Below are positions 41,296 through 49,500 of a DNA stretch of 64,000 bases, piece by piece. This DNA is from Nitrospirota bacterium (GTDB lineage: Bacteria > Nitrospirota > Leptospirillia > Leptospirillales > Leptospirillaceae): positions 105,612 through 169,611 of the forward strand of contig JAJYYA010000024.1 in the NCBI GenBank assembly GCA_021801345.1, in the 5' to 3' direction. Made by a program: the position numbers and the translations under genes. Within the stretch, counting starts at the first letter, position 1; every line of letters starts with the position of its first letter. The notes beneath the pieces were generated by a model, which was not told where the DNA came from, ran no database searches, and saw nothing but the letters and a program-made list of their open reading frames with translations.

Positions 41296-42483
41296 CTACC
41301 CGCTTGGGCTCGCGGACTCCTGGAAGGTTGAGAGGGTCCGAAGGACGGGGTCGGCTGGATAGCGCTCGGAGAGCGTTTTAAGAAAAGGAACAGTCTCTTC
41401 TATTCCGGAGACGCACTCCCCGATGATAGCATTCGTCTCGTCTTCCTCCAATCCGCAACGGTTGATTCCGAAGCGGGCAATTCCCTTTTTACCCAACCAT
41501 TTTCTCTTTCCTTCGAAGGTGAGTGCCGGAGAATCTTTCGCAATGAAGGAGGTCGTCGTCACCATGTCGTAGATGGGCGAGAGCCGAACGTCTGAAGTCG
41601 AGGAGTAGAGGACACCGAAGTTCTTGAGATGGGCATCTCCGTTTTTGAGGAGCTGCATCATGGTGAAGGCCCTGAACAGCTCTCTTCGATCCCTCTCGAT
41701 GTCCGTGGTAAAAAGGAAGAGGATCTTTGCCACGGATTCGTAGGACCCTTCATATTTTGCCTTCCTGCCAACCACACTCAAGGAACAGAAGTCCTCGAAT
41801 CCGAATCGCGTTCCGTCGGGTCCGATGTCGAATCTGCGGACAAGAAGAGATTTTCCGTCATCAGACAGGAGGGTCTCCGGAACCTTAAGCCCTGCATTTC
41901 GACAGGCGGCCATACAGGCATGCTCGACGATGCAGATCCCCGGAAACTCGTCGTTTTCCGTTTTGACGATGTAGGCTCCGGCCGGGATCGTCAGGCGCGA
42001 CCTTCCGTCCGAGATGCCAAATGTCTTTGGGAGCATGCCGGAAATTCCTGTCCGCTCCGCAAGGTCGACCATCGCCTGCGTCACGAGGGCCTTTGAGTCT
42101 GACGACCGAAGAAGGGCGGTCAAGCCCTCGGAGCCGGTGAACACATCCAGGGAGTCCGGCGACTCCCCGGAGGGAGTCGCCACAAGACGTCCTATGAGAT
42201 TTCTTCCGACAAGTTTCAGAATGTCGAAGTCGTCGGCGAGCTTGATGACTTTTCCCATTTTCCGGAAAATCGTCTCGAGAAGTTCTCCCTCCGGCAGGCT
42301 CGTTTCAAAAACAGGAGGAAGGCCGGCAAATACGTCTTCCGTGTCGCAGATGGGCATCGTGAGCGAAACGGGTTCTGTCGCGGAAGGATGGTAAGAAAAC
42401 CGAACTTCCGTCCTTGTCGGGTCTCTTTTGAGAGTCGCCGTCAAACGCTTCCCGATATAGATATCGAGAGTATCGCCGGACAT
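41296..42483 (-). CDS. hipA: HipA-family serine/threonine kinase toxin
   Basis: About 395 residues from the ATG at 42483, one base after the hipB stop; an in-frame ATG at 42501 would overlap hipB. The N-terminal subdomain has FAGLPPVFETSLPEGELLE, as in HipA. The kinase features follow: ATP-binding lysine in PAGAYIVKTENDE, the catalytic loop LLKNGDAHLKNFGVLYSS, and the metal-binding Asp in LSPIYDMVTTT. HipA phosphorylates glutamyl-tRNA synthetase or similar targets and causes dormancy. All key residues are present, so it is probably active. The gene ends close to the interleaved repeats at 41148-41269. Confidence 0.92.
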   Translation of the reverse strand: MSGDTLDIYIGKRLTATLKRDPTRTEVRFSYHPSATEPVSLTMPICDTEDVFAGLPPVFETSLPEGELLETIFRKMGKVIKLADDFDILKLVGRNLIGRLVATPSGESPDSLDVFTGSEGLTALLRSSDSKALVTQAMVDLAERTGISGMLPKTFGISDGRSRLTIPAGAYIVKTENDEFPGICIVEHACMAACRNAGLKVPETLLSDDGKSLLVRRFDIGPDGTRFGFEDFCSLSVVGRKAKYEGSYESVAKILFLFTTDIERDRRELFRAFTMMQLLKNGDAHLKNFGVLYSSTSDVRLSPIYDMVTTTSFIAKDSPALTFEGKRKWLGKKGIARFGINRCGLEEDETNAIIGECVSGIEETVPFLKTLSERYPADPVLRTLSTFQESASPSG

Positions 42484-42484
42484 C

Positions 42485-42769
42485 TCAGAGTTCTCCCTCA
42501 AGTCTCATCTTGCGGATCTCCTCGAAGTTCGGGAATCTTCCCTCGACCCGACCTCTCTCGGACGGCTTCGGGACCATCCTGAGATCCATTCCGAGAGCCT
42601 CGAGCAACCCCAGGAATGTCTGCAGAGACATGTTCGTCGAGCCTTTTTCTATGGAGATGAGCGCGGCCCGGGAGATTCCGCTTTTCCTTGCCAGGGCGTC
42701 CTGGGAGAGCCCCTTCTTTTTCCTGGCCTCTTTTAGCTCCCGTGCGATATGACTCAATTGAGAAGACAT
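42485..42769 (-). CDS. hipB: HipB-type antitoxin (HTH XRE)
   Basis: 94 residues from the ATG at 42769, preceded by AAGGAGAAAAGAT; the in-frame ATG further upstream lacks a site. The Cro/C1 helix-turn-helix is ARELKEARKKKGLSQDALAR, KSGISRAALISIEKGSTNMS and LQTFLGLLEALGMDLRMVPK. The tail VEGRFPNFEEIRKMRLEGEL would insert in HipA. It binds operators upstream and is translationally coupled to hipA. TTGACA on the minus strand near 42815 may be its -35. Confidence 0.9.
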   Translation of the reverse strand: MSSQLSHIARELKEARKKKGLSQDALARKSGISRAALISIEKGSTNMSLQTFLGLLEALGMDLRMVPKPSERGRVEGRFPNFEEIRKMRLEGEL

Positions 42770-42997
42770 ATCTTTTCTCCTTCGATAAAGAGTTTCCAGG
42801 ATAACGGAAGACATGTCAAGCACGCTTTACATTGCCATGTTTGCGGGAGACCCCTTCCCGGGGACTCCCCGACAAGCGGCTTGCACTTTGCTCGCAGTTG
42901 CAAGAGGTCAGGACGGATGCTAGGATTTTAGCAGTCGATCCCTCTGAAATCGTACCTCTGTCTTTCATCTTGCAAGACGCACCCCCCGGAGTCTCTC

Positions 42998-43900
42998 ATG
43001 CCCCTTTCCGCTTCCGTGATCGACAAAGGTTCGACAGTCGCCTGGCTGGGCCTGGGAACGATGGGCGTCCCCATGGCCCGGCGCCTCTTTTCCGCCGGAT
43101 ATCATCTCCGTGGATACAACCGAACCTCCCGGCCCGATTTCTCGGATCTTCCCTTCCCCCTTTTCTCCTCTCCGGCAGAGTGCCTCTCGGGCAGCCCCCT
43201 GGTCATCCTCATGGTCAGGGACGGCATCGCCTCCCGGGAACTTCTTGAAGGCGAACGGGGAGTGCTCTCGGCGATTTACCCCGGACAAATCGTCGTCAAC
43301 ATGTCGACAATTGCCCCGGAAGAGGCCCGGGAGGAGGCCCGGCGGGTTCGGGAGAAGGAAGGGATCTACTTCGATATTCCCGTGTCGGGGTCGGTCGTTC
43401 CTGCCGGGAGGGGAGAGCTTCTCCTTCTGGCCGGGGGAGATGAAAGATTCCGCAGCGCCATCGAGCCGCCCCTATCAGTTCTTGGAAGCAAACTCCACTG
43501 GTTCGGTCCGGCAGGGAGCGGCATGGCCGCAAAGCTTGCCATCAACTTTCTCCTGGCCTCCCATATGCAGTCCTTAGTCGAGGTTCTTTCTGCAGGAGAA
43601 GGTCTGGGACTCGACAGAAAAGAGCTGGCGGACGCCATTTCGGACAGCCCCCTTGCCACCCCCTTCTCCCGAATCAAGTTCCGGAACCTTCTCGAGGAAA
43701 ATTACGCCAAAGCCTTCTCCGCAAGCCTCATGGAAAAAGATCTCGACCTCCTCGAAAGGGCTCTGGGCCCCCACAAACCCTCTCTTCCTTCTTTGTCCAT
43801 CGTGCACGCCCTCTACCAAAAGGCGCTCGAGGACGGTCTCGGCGAACAGGATCTCTCGATCATCCAGGAGATCCTGAAAAACTCCCCCGGGAACTCCTGA
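42998..43900 (+). CDS. NAD(P)-dependent beta-hydroxyacid dehydrogenase
   Basis: 300 residues, 6-phosphogluconate/3-hydroxyisobutyrate dehydrogenase superfamily. The Rossmann motif is VAWLGLGTMGVPMARRLF (about 14-31), then NRTSRP; the substrate segment DIPVSGSVVPAGRGELLLLA corresponds to 'DAPVSGGxxGAxxGxLxxmxGG'; catalytic Lys is in SGMAAKLAINFLLA. The usual next Asn is present. Such enzymes oxidise small hydroxyacids or reduce glyoxylate/succinic semialdehyde. Substrate not predictable. It overlaps the ABC ATPase gene start by one base, so it leads the operon that follows. Confidence 0.85.
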   Translation: MPLSASVIDKGSTVAWLGLGTMGVPMARRLFSAGYHLRGYNRTSRPDFSDLPFPLFSSPAECLSGSPLVILMVRDGIASRELLEGERGVLSAIYPGQIVVNMSTIAPEEAREEARRVREKEGIYFDIPVSGSVVPAGRGELLLLAGGDERFRSAIEPPLSVLGSKLHWFGPAGSGMAAKLAINFLLASHMQSLVEVLSAGEGLGLDRKELADAISDSPLATPFSRIKFRNLLEENYAKAFSASLMEKDLDLLERALGPHKPSLPSLSIVHALYQKALEDGLGEQDLSIIQEILKNSPGNS

Positions 43901-44577
43901 TGGGAATCTCCCTTCGCGCCGAAAGCCTCGGGAAGTCCTACGGACGCCCCGGCGCCCCGATCCAGAAGGTTCTCTCCGATCTCTCCTTCGCCATCGACGA
44001 CGGAGAGTGGGTGGTCATCATGGGGGACTCGGGCTCGGGAAAGTCGACCCTTCTGAACATCCTTGCCGGCATCGACCCCTTCGACACGGGATCCCTCTTC
44101 CTCGACGGGCGCCCCTGGGGAGAGTTGAACGACGAGGAGAAGACCCTCACAAGGCGCCGGGAGATGGGCTTTATCTTCCAGAACTACAATCTCTTCCCCT
44201 TTCTGAGCGCCTTTGAAAACGTGGCCCTTCCCGCCCGCTTAAACGGCCGTCGGGATCGGGAGGCCGTCCTCGCCCTCCTTGGGGAGGTGGGCCTTGGCGA
44301 CAAGTCTGCCAAGTTCCCCTCCCAGCTCTCGGGCGGGGAACAGCAGAGGGTTGCGGTCGCCCGGGCGCTTGTCCACCGTCCCCGGCTCCTCTTGGCCGAC
44401 GAACCCACCGGGGCCCTCGACCATCTGACCGGAGAGAGGATCCTCGACCTCATGCGTCAGCTTCACAGGGAGTTCCGGCCGACGATCGTCATGAGCACCC
44501 ACAGCCTCGACGCGGCGCGCTACGGAGACCGCATCCTCTACCTCCGGGACGGACGTTTTGTCCCCTCCCCCTCCTAG
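43900..44577 (+). CDS. ABC transporter ATP-binding protein (LolD/MacB type)
   Basis: 225 residues. Walker [13 protein letters not shown]-loop [17 protein letters not shown], signature [15 protein letters not shown], Walker [13 protein letters not shown] and the switch His in MSTHSL are all present. The MacB/LolD group works with FtsX-type permeases to move lipoproteins or extrude peptides by mechanotransmission. The next gene is such a permease and the third is an AttH-like protein, giving an AttEFGH-type arrangement. Confidence 0.92.
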   Translation: MGISLRAESLGKSYGRPGAPIQKVLSDLSFAIDDGEWVVIMGDSGSGKSTLLNILAGIDPFDTGSLFLDGRPWGELNDEEKTLTRRREMGFIFQNYNLFPFLSAFENVALPARLNGRRDREAVLALLGEVGLGDKSAKFPSQLSGGEQQRVAVARALVHRPRLLLADEPTGALDHLTGERILDLMRQLHREFRPTIVMSTHSLDAARYGDRILYLRDGRFVPSPS

Positions 44578-44581
44578 CCCT

Positions 44582-47143
44582 GTGTCCATAATTTTTTTCT
44601 TTCTCTCCTACTCCTTTCGGAACCTTCGACGAACCCCTCTCGCGACTGCCCTGACCCTCTTCGGCATCTCGCTCGGAACGGCGATCGTTCTTGCCATTGT
44701 CCAGGCCGACCGAAGCTCCCTTCTCTCCTTTAAAAATGCCGTCAACCACGTCAAGAACCCCGCCGTTCTCTCGATCGTCGCCCCATCGGGGACCTTCTTC
44801 CCCGACACGACGATCGACGAGGTCGAAGGGGCCCTGGGACCGGCGCCCTTCCGACTCTCCCCCCTACTCGAGCTCACGGTTGTCGCTCATAAGCAGATTT
44901 TCCTTTTAAAAGGCCTCGACTTTCTCGAAAGCGCCGACCGCCCTCCGGGGAAAAACACACGGGATATCCTCTCCGTTCCCGGGGGCGTCTACCTTCCCCC
45001 CCATACCCTGGCCCTTTGGCACCTCAAAACGGGGGAGAGCCTCCCCGTCTCCTACGGAACCAAAACTGTCCAACTTAAGATCCTCGGGGAGATCCCCGAG
45101 ACCCTCCGCACGCGCATGCTTCCCCGAAACACCTTTCTCATCGACCTCTCGTGGGCCCAGGAGCTTTTTGGAAGAAATGCCCAGATCACGCGGATCGACC
45201 TTCTCTGGGACGGCCCAAAGGACGCGAAGCCGTCGCACGCCCTCGTCTCAAGACTTGCCCAAAGCCTCCGGAAGGATCTCGGCAAGAAGGTCCGCGTCCT
45301 CTCCCGGAAAGAACGCAAGAGCCAGTACGACTCCATGCTCTCGGCCTATCGCTCGAACCTCACCGCCCTCTCCCTCGTGGCCTTTCTTGTTGCCTACTTT
45401 CTTATTGCAAATACTCTCCTTCTTTTCGTCGTCAGGCGGCGCGCCGAGATCGCAACCCTCCGGCTCCTGGGGGTGACGGCCCGCGAGATCCGCCTTCTTC
45501 TGTTTTTCGAGGCCGGATGGTTCGGCGTTCTGGGAGGGCTCTTCGGGATTCTCTGGGGACAGTCTCTGGCGACCGTCACACTGCGGGCCGTCTCCCGCAC
45601 CATTGCCACGATGTTCCTTCCGCCCCATCTTCTTCCCTCCAGCACCTCTTTTTCCGAGGACCTGCTGGCGGTTGGATTTTCTCTGGGGGTCTGTCTGGTC
45701 GCCATCTATGCCCCCCTTCGGGAGGCGACGACCATCGCTCCCGTCTTGGGGCTCTCCCGAATGGGAGAGGAGGAGGGAGTCCTTCTGGGGCAGAAAAAGT
45801 TCTGGGGGCTTTTTGTTCTGTTCGGACTTCTGAGCTTTCTCTCAAGCCGTCTTCCCGCCGTCCATCGATTCCCCTGGGGCGGCTATGCCGCCGCCCTCCT
45901 GGCCGTCTTTTCCGGGAGCCTTCTCATCCCGGCACTTCTCTCTGCGCTGGCGCCTTTTTTCCGTAAAATCTCGGCCTCTCTCGAACACCCTGTCCTCGCC
46001 CTCTCCCTGTCGGCCTTCACCGCCACCACAAGCCGCACCAGGATCGCGATCTCGGGGGTGATGGCAAGCCTCGGGATGGTCGTGGGGATCGTCGTGATGA
46101 TCTCCTCCTTCGAGCGGACCCTCAATCTCTGGATCGACGAGAACCTCACGGCCGACGTCTATATAAAGCCCGCCACCTGCCTCTCCTCCTACTGCACGGA
46201 GACACTGACCGACGAGCTCTACAGACAGATCAAGGGCACAGAGGGAGTCCTGCGGGTGGCGCGCTACACACTTCTTTCCGCCATGATCGACGGCAAGCCC
46301 TCCTACCTGGCCTACTCCGACCTCGACCGTTTCTACCGGAAAACACCCCTTCCCCTTGTGGACAGCCCCCCCTCCGCAAAAATCCTGAAGGCTTTCATGG
46401 AGGGCCGGGGAGCCTTGGTCTCCGAGCCCTTTGCCAGCCGATTCGGGAAGGGTGTGGGGGATACGGTCACCTACCCCACAAGAAAGGGCCCCGTAACCTG
46501 CAAGATCCTCGGCATCTATCGCGACTACTCGACCATCGAGGGGATCCTTCTTCTCCCCTACGGTCGGATAGTCCCCGAGCAAGGAACCCGTGCCCCCTCG
46601 AACCTCTCGATCTTTCTTTTGCACCCTGACACCGTCGGAGAGTTTCTCGCACTCCTGAACAAAACCCTCTCCCCCGACATCCATCTTCTGATACGGCCCC
46701 AGAACGGGCTACGGAACCGGATCCTCGAGGTCTTCCATCAATCCTTCTCCGTCACCTATGCCCTTCTCTTCATTTCCATCGTCGTCTCGATCTTCGGCGT
46801 CTCGAACTCCCTCATCCTTCTTCTCTACGAAAGGCGGCGGGAGTTTGCCCTCTACCGCTATCTGGGACTCCTCTACCGCGAACAGATCCTCATGCTTTTC
46901 TTTGAGACGGTCCTGATCGTCCTCTGGGGGATCTTCATGGGGGTTGTCCTAGGTCTTGTCGTAGGAGTCCTCATCGTCTTCGTCATCAACCGGGAGGCCT
47001 TCGGATGGACGATTCTCTGGCATCTTCCCACGAGGAACATCTTCCTCCTCTGCCTTCTTCTCTTTACCGCCTCCCTTCTCTCCCTTTTGGCCCCGGCATA
47101 CCTCTTGAGGCGAGACCGGACGATCGCCGGAGAACGGCTATGA
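44582..47143 (+). CDS. FtsX-like ABC permease, double length
   Basis: About 853 residues from the GTG at 44582; a TTG at 44558 inside the upstream gene is an alternative. The layout is two FtsX repeats. An N-terminal helix (FRNLRRTPLATALTLFGISL) is followed by a large periplasmic domain and three helices (ALSLVAFLVAYFLIANTLLL...). The second repeat starts at TTSRTRIAISGVMASLGMVV with another periplasmic domain and three helices near the end. This is the YbbP/AttFG-fused type. It likely exports or extracts lipophilic material together with the ATPase before it and the AttH-like protein after it. The stop overlaps the next gene (ATGA). Confidence 0.88.
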   Translation: MSIIFFFLSYSFRNLRRTPLATALTLFGISLGTAIVLAIVQADRSSLLSFKNAVNHVKNPAVLSIVAPSGTFFPDTTIDEVEGALGPAPFRLSPLLELTVVAHKQIFLLKGLDFLESADRPPGKNTRDILSVPGGVYLPPHTLALWHLKTGESLPVSYGTKTVQLKILGEIPETLRTRMLPRNTFLIDLSWAQELFGRNAQITRIDLLWDGPKDAKPSHALVSRLAQSLRKDLGKKVRVLSRKERKSQYDSMLSAYRSNLTALSLVAFLVAYFLIANTLLLFVVRRRAEIATLRLLGVTAREIRLLLFFEAGWFGVLGGLFGILWGQSLATVTLRAVSRTIATMFLPPHLLPSSTSFSEDLLAVGFSLGVCLVAIYAPLREATTIAPVLGLSRMGEEEGVLLGQKKFWGLFVLFGLLSFLSSRLPAVHRFPWGGYAAALLAVFSGSLLIPALLSALAPFFRKISASLEHPVLALSLSAFTATTSRTRIAISGVMASLGMVVGIVVMISSFERTLNLWIDENLTADVYIKPATCLSSYCTETLTDELYRQIKGTEGVLRVARYTLLSAMIDGKPSYLAYSDLDRFYRKTPLPLVDSPPSAKILKAFMEGRGALVSEPFASRFGKGVGDTVTYPTRKGPVTCKILGIYRDYSTIEGILLLPYGRIVPEQGTRAPSNLSIFLLHPDTVGEFLALLNKTLSPDIHLLIRPQNGLRNRILEVFHQSFSVTYALLFISIVVSIFGVSNSLILLLYERRREFALYRYLGLLYREQILMLFFETVLIVLWGIFMGVVLGLVVGVLIVFVINREAFGWTILWHLPTRNIFLLCLLLFTASLLSLLAPAYLLRRDRTIAGERL

Positions 47144-48252
47144 AGAAAAAAACAAATCTCATTGTTTCCCTTCTGACCCTCTTAACGTTCGCCCTCTCGG
47201 CCGTCACGCCCGGCTTTGCCGCCGCTTCATCCCCCCTTTGGGAGGATCTTTCTCCCCATAAAGACTTCCCCGTGGAGTGGTGGTACATGACGGGGTTTTT
47301 GAAGACGGAGAAGGGACAGAGCCTCGGGTTCCAGGCGACCTTCTTCCGGATGGAGAACAGGAACGCGACATCCCCCCCCTCCCCATCTCCCCGGGGGCCC
47401 TGGGCCCCCCGCGAGATCTTCGGCTTTCACGGGGCGGTTTCGGATCTCGACAGGAAGACCTTTATCTCAACCGAGCGGGAGAGACGAGAGTTTTCAAAGT
47501 CAGTCGGGACAAAAAGCACTCCGTTTTCCGTCCATATCGGGAGAAACCGTCTCGACCATACCTCCCCTTCCCTTTTACTTGCCTTTCGGGTAGAAAACCA
47601 GAGCTTCTCCCTGACACTCACCCCAGAGTCCCCTCCGGTCTGGCACGACAAGGACAAGAAATTCTTCACAGGTCCCAATCCCACCGACTGGGCCTACTAC
47701 TACTCCTACCCGCTGGTCCGGATCTCCGGAACGCGCACTCTCGCAAGACCCGACGGAACGGTCACGACCGAGAAGGTTCATGGTCAGTGCTGGTTCGACC
47801 ACGAATGGATGTTCCACACGATGAACAAAGACCAGATCGGCTGGATCTGGCTCTGGGGATGGAACAAGGCCAATACCCGCGGAATCATGCTCTACCAGAT
47901 GCTCGACAGAGGGGGAAAACTGTCGAGATTCCACCGAGCGACGATGATCGAAAAGAAGGGAACCCGCTGGAAAATAACACGCTCACGGAATGTCTTGCTG
48001 ACGGGGGGAAAAACCGGGCGCTGCCTGAATCTTGACAGGATTGACTTCCAGATTGGCCAATCAAAAATCGTCCAAGTCCGTCCGAAGATCGAACATCAGC
48101 TTCTTGGCGGAACGGTCTCCTACTGGGAAGGAGCGTCTGAGGTGGACATGGGGAAGACCGGATCCCCCGATCAGGGGAGAGGATATCTTGAAGTCACGGG
48201 GATTGACAGGTGGGCGAACGGAAAATTGTGTCGGAGCAGTCAAATAAAATGA
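47140..48252 (+). CDS. AttH/CrtC-like lipocalin-domain secreted protein
   Basis: 370 residues from the ATG at 47140, which overlaps the permease stop. A Sec signal peptide (LIVSLLTLLTFALSAVTPGF, cut near AAA) is followed by a tandem lipocalin-like domain. Family motifs are HKDFPVEWWYMTGFL, SLGFQATFFRM, CWFDHEWMFHTMNKDQIGW, MLYQMLDRGGKL and YWEGASEVDM, as in AttH and hydroxyneurosporene hydratase (CrtC, PF07143). In Att-type operons it is the periplasmic partner of the ABC system. Ligand unknown, probably hydrophobic. Its end (GRGYLEVTGIDRWANG...) is short of the usual C-terminus and overlaps the next gene by ATGA. Confidence 0.82.
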   Translation: MKKKTNLIVSLLTLLTFALSAVTPGFAAASSPLWEDLSPHKDFPVEWWYMTGFLKTEKGQSLGFQATFFRMENRNATSPPSPSPRGPWAPREIFGFHGAVSDLDRKTFISTERERREFSKSVGTKSTPFSVHIGRNRLDHTSPSLLLAFRVENQSFSLTLTPESPPVWHDKDKKFFTGPNPTDWAYYYSYPLVRISGTRTLARPDGTVTTEKVHGQCWFDHEWMFHTMNKDQIGWIWLWGWNKANTRGIMLYQMLDRGGKLSRFHRATMIEKKGTRWKITRSRNVLLTGGKTGRCLNLDRIDFQIGQSKIVQVRPKIEHQLLGGTVSYWEGASEVDMGKTGSPDQGRGYLEVTGIDRWANGKLCRSSQIK

Positions 48253-49460
48253 AAGGGGAACCAGAAAAATCGAAGCCTTTTTCAATGGCGATAGATGAGG
48301 ACTGGAAGATGAATGAGGGCAATTCATTGAGAAAATTAAGTGGCATTAATATTCTTGTTATTCAGAAAATGGGAACTGTTGGTGGTGCAGAAAAGAATTT
48401 GGAGCGAATTTTAGGCTACTTTATGAATAAGTTTTCTTTTAATGCCACAATTTATGGCCCGGGAGAGGGTCCATTCTTTCGCGAAATGGATTTAGGCGGA
48501 GTGCCAACTGTCCGGGGACCACTGCCTGATTGGAGGAAAGGGAAAAGTATTATTTTTCGCTATCTTGCAAGAAGAAAGATGATCCTCTCCCTATCATCAC
48601 GACCGGTGGATCTCGTTTACGTCAATGACTTTTTTTACGCCCCGTATGGAGTTGCCCTTGGGAAGGCTATGAAATGTCCTGTGGTTGTTCATATTCAGTC
48701 AGACAGCCAAGAAAAGCGAGTGTCTCAGTATCACCTCAATCAGGCGGATGCCGTCATTGTCACGACAAAATCAACCTACGATCGTCTCAAACCATCCTTC
48801 TCGTCCCAAACAATTTTAGAATACATTCCTAATGGGGTTCCAAGCAGCAATAATTATTTGAACGATCTCTCCCGGCATTCATCAGAAATGCCCCCCCAAT
48901 CCTCTCCCATAAAATTTGGTATTGTCGCAAACATTCTTCCACACAAAGGCATCGAGTGCATGATGCACGTCATGGAAGAACTTAAGGAAATTGACGGTTG
49001 GGAACTTCACTGGGCAGGGAATGACCCACAATCTCTTTTGCCATCCTTGAAAGTAAAAATAGAGTCGATGAATCTTTCTGGCCGAGTCTTTTTTCACGGA
49101 TTCATCGACAGAATGGATTCTTTCTATGAATCACTCGATTGCTTGATACATCCATCACAATTCGAACCCTTCGGCCTTGCCATGATCGAAGCGATGAGTT
49201 ACGGAATTCCGGTGTTGGCAACCGCCACTGAAGGGGGAAAGGAGATACTCGGATCTGTTGAAAACGGACAATGGTTGGTGCCAGTTGATGATTGGCTATC
49301 CATAACGGAAAGATTGAAACAATTTATTAGTAATCCTTCGTTGCTATACCAATCCCGGTCAATGTTTCGTGATGAATTTGAAAAAAAGTATGACTTTGAT
49401 GTCATGGGCAAGAAACTGGAAGACATATTTTCAAGAGTTTTGCGAAGATTCTCTCAATAG
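48249..49460 (+). CDS. Glycosyltransferase family 4
   Basis: 403 residues. The ATG at 48249 overlaps the preceding stop (ATGA), but the first ~30 residues look dispensable and ATGs at 48285 and 48309 are alternatives. GT-B fold: NILVIQKMGTVGGAEKNLER at the acceptor side, then FGIVANILPHKGIECMMHVM in the donor domain, and HPSQFEPFGLAMIEAMSYGI with the E-x7-E motif. A retaining transferase that adds a sugar to a lipid-linked glycan in the cytosol. The base composition drops markedly toward AT from here on, which suggests recent transfer of the following cluster. Confidence 0.88.
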   Translation: MKGEPEKSKPFSMAIDEDWKMNEGNSLRKLSGINILVIQKMGTVGGAEKNLERILGYFMNKFSFNATIYGPGEGPFFREMDLGGVPTVRGPLPDWRKGKSIIFRYLARRKMILSLSSRPVDLVYVNDFFYAPYGVALGKAMKCPVVVHIQSDSQEKRVSQYHLNQADAVIVTTKSTYDRLKPSFSSQTILEYIPNGVPSSNNYLNDLSRHSSEMPPQSSPIKFGIVANILPHKGIECMMHVMEELKEIDGWELHWAGNDPQSLLPSLKVKIESMNLSGRVFFHGFIDRMDSFYESLDCLIHPSQFEPFGLAMIEAMSYGIPVLATATEGGKEILGSVENGQWLVPVDDWLSITERLKQFISNPSLLYQSRSMFRDEFEKKYDFDVMGKKLEDIFSRVLRRFSQ

Positions 49461-49500
49461 CCAACGAAATACAATGTCTAGGCGGTGTGCGATAAAACAT

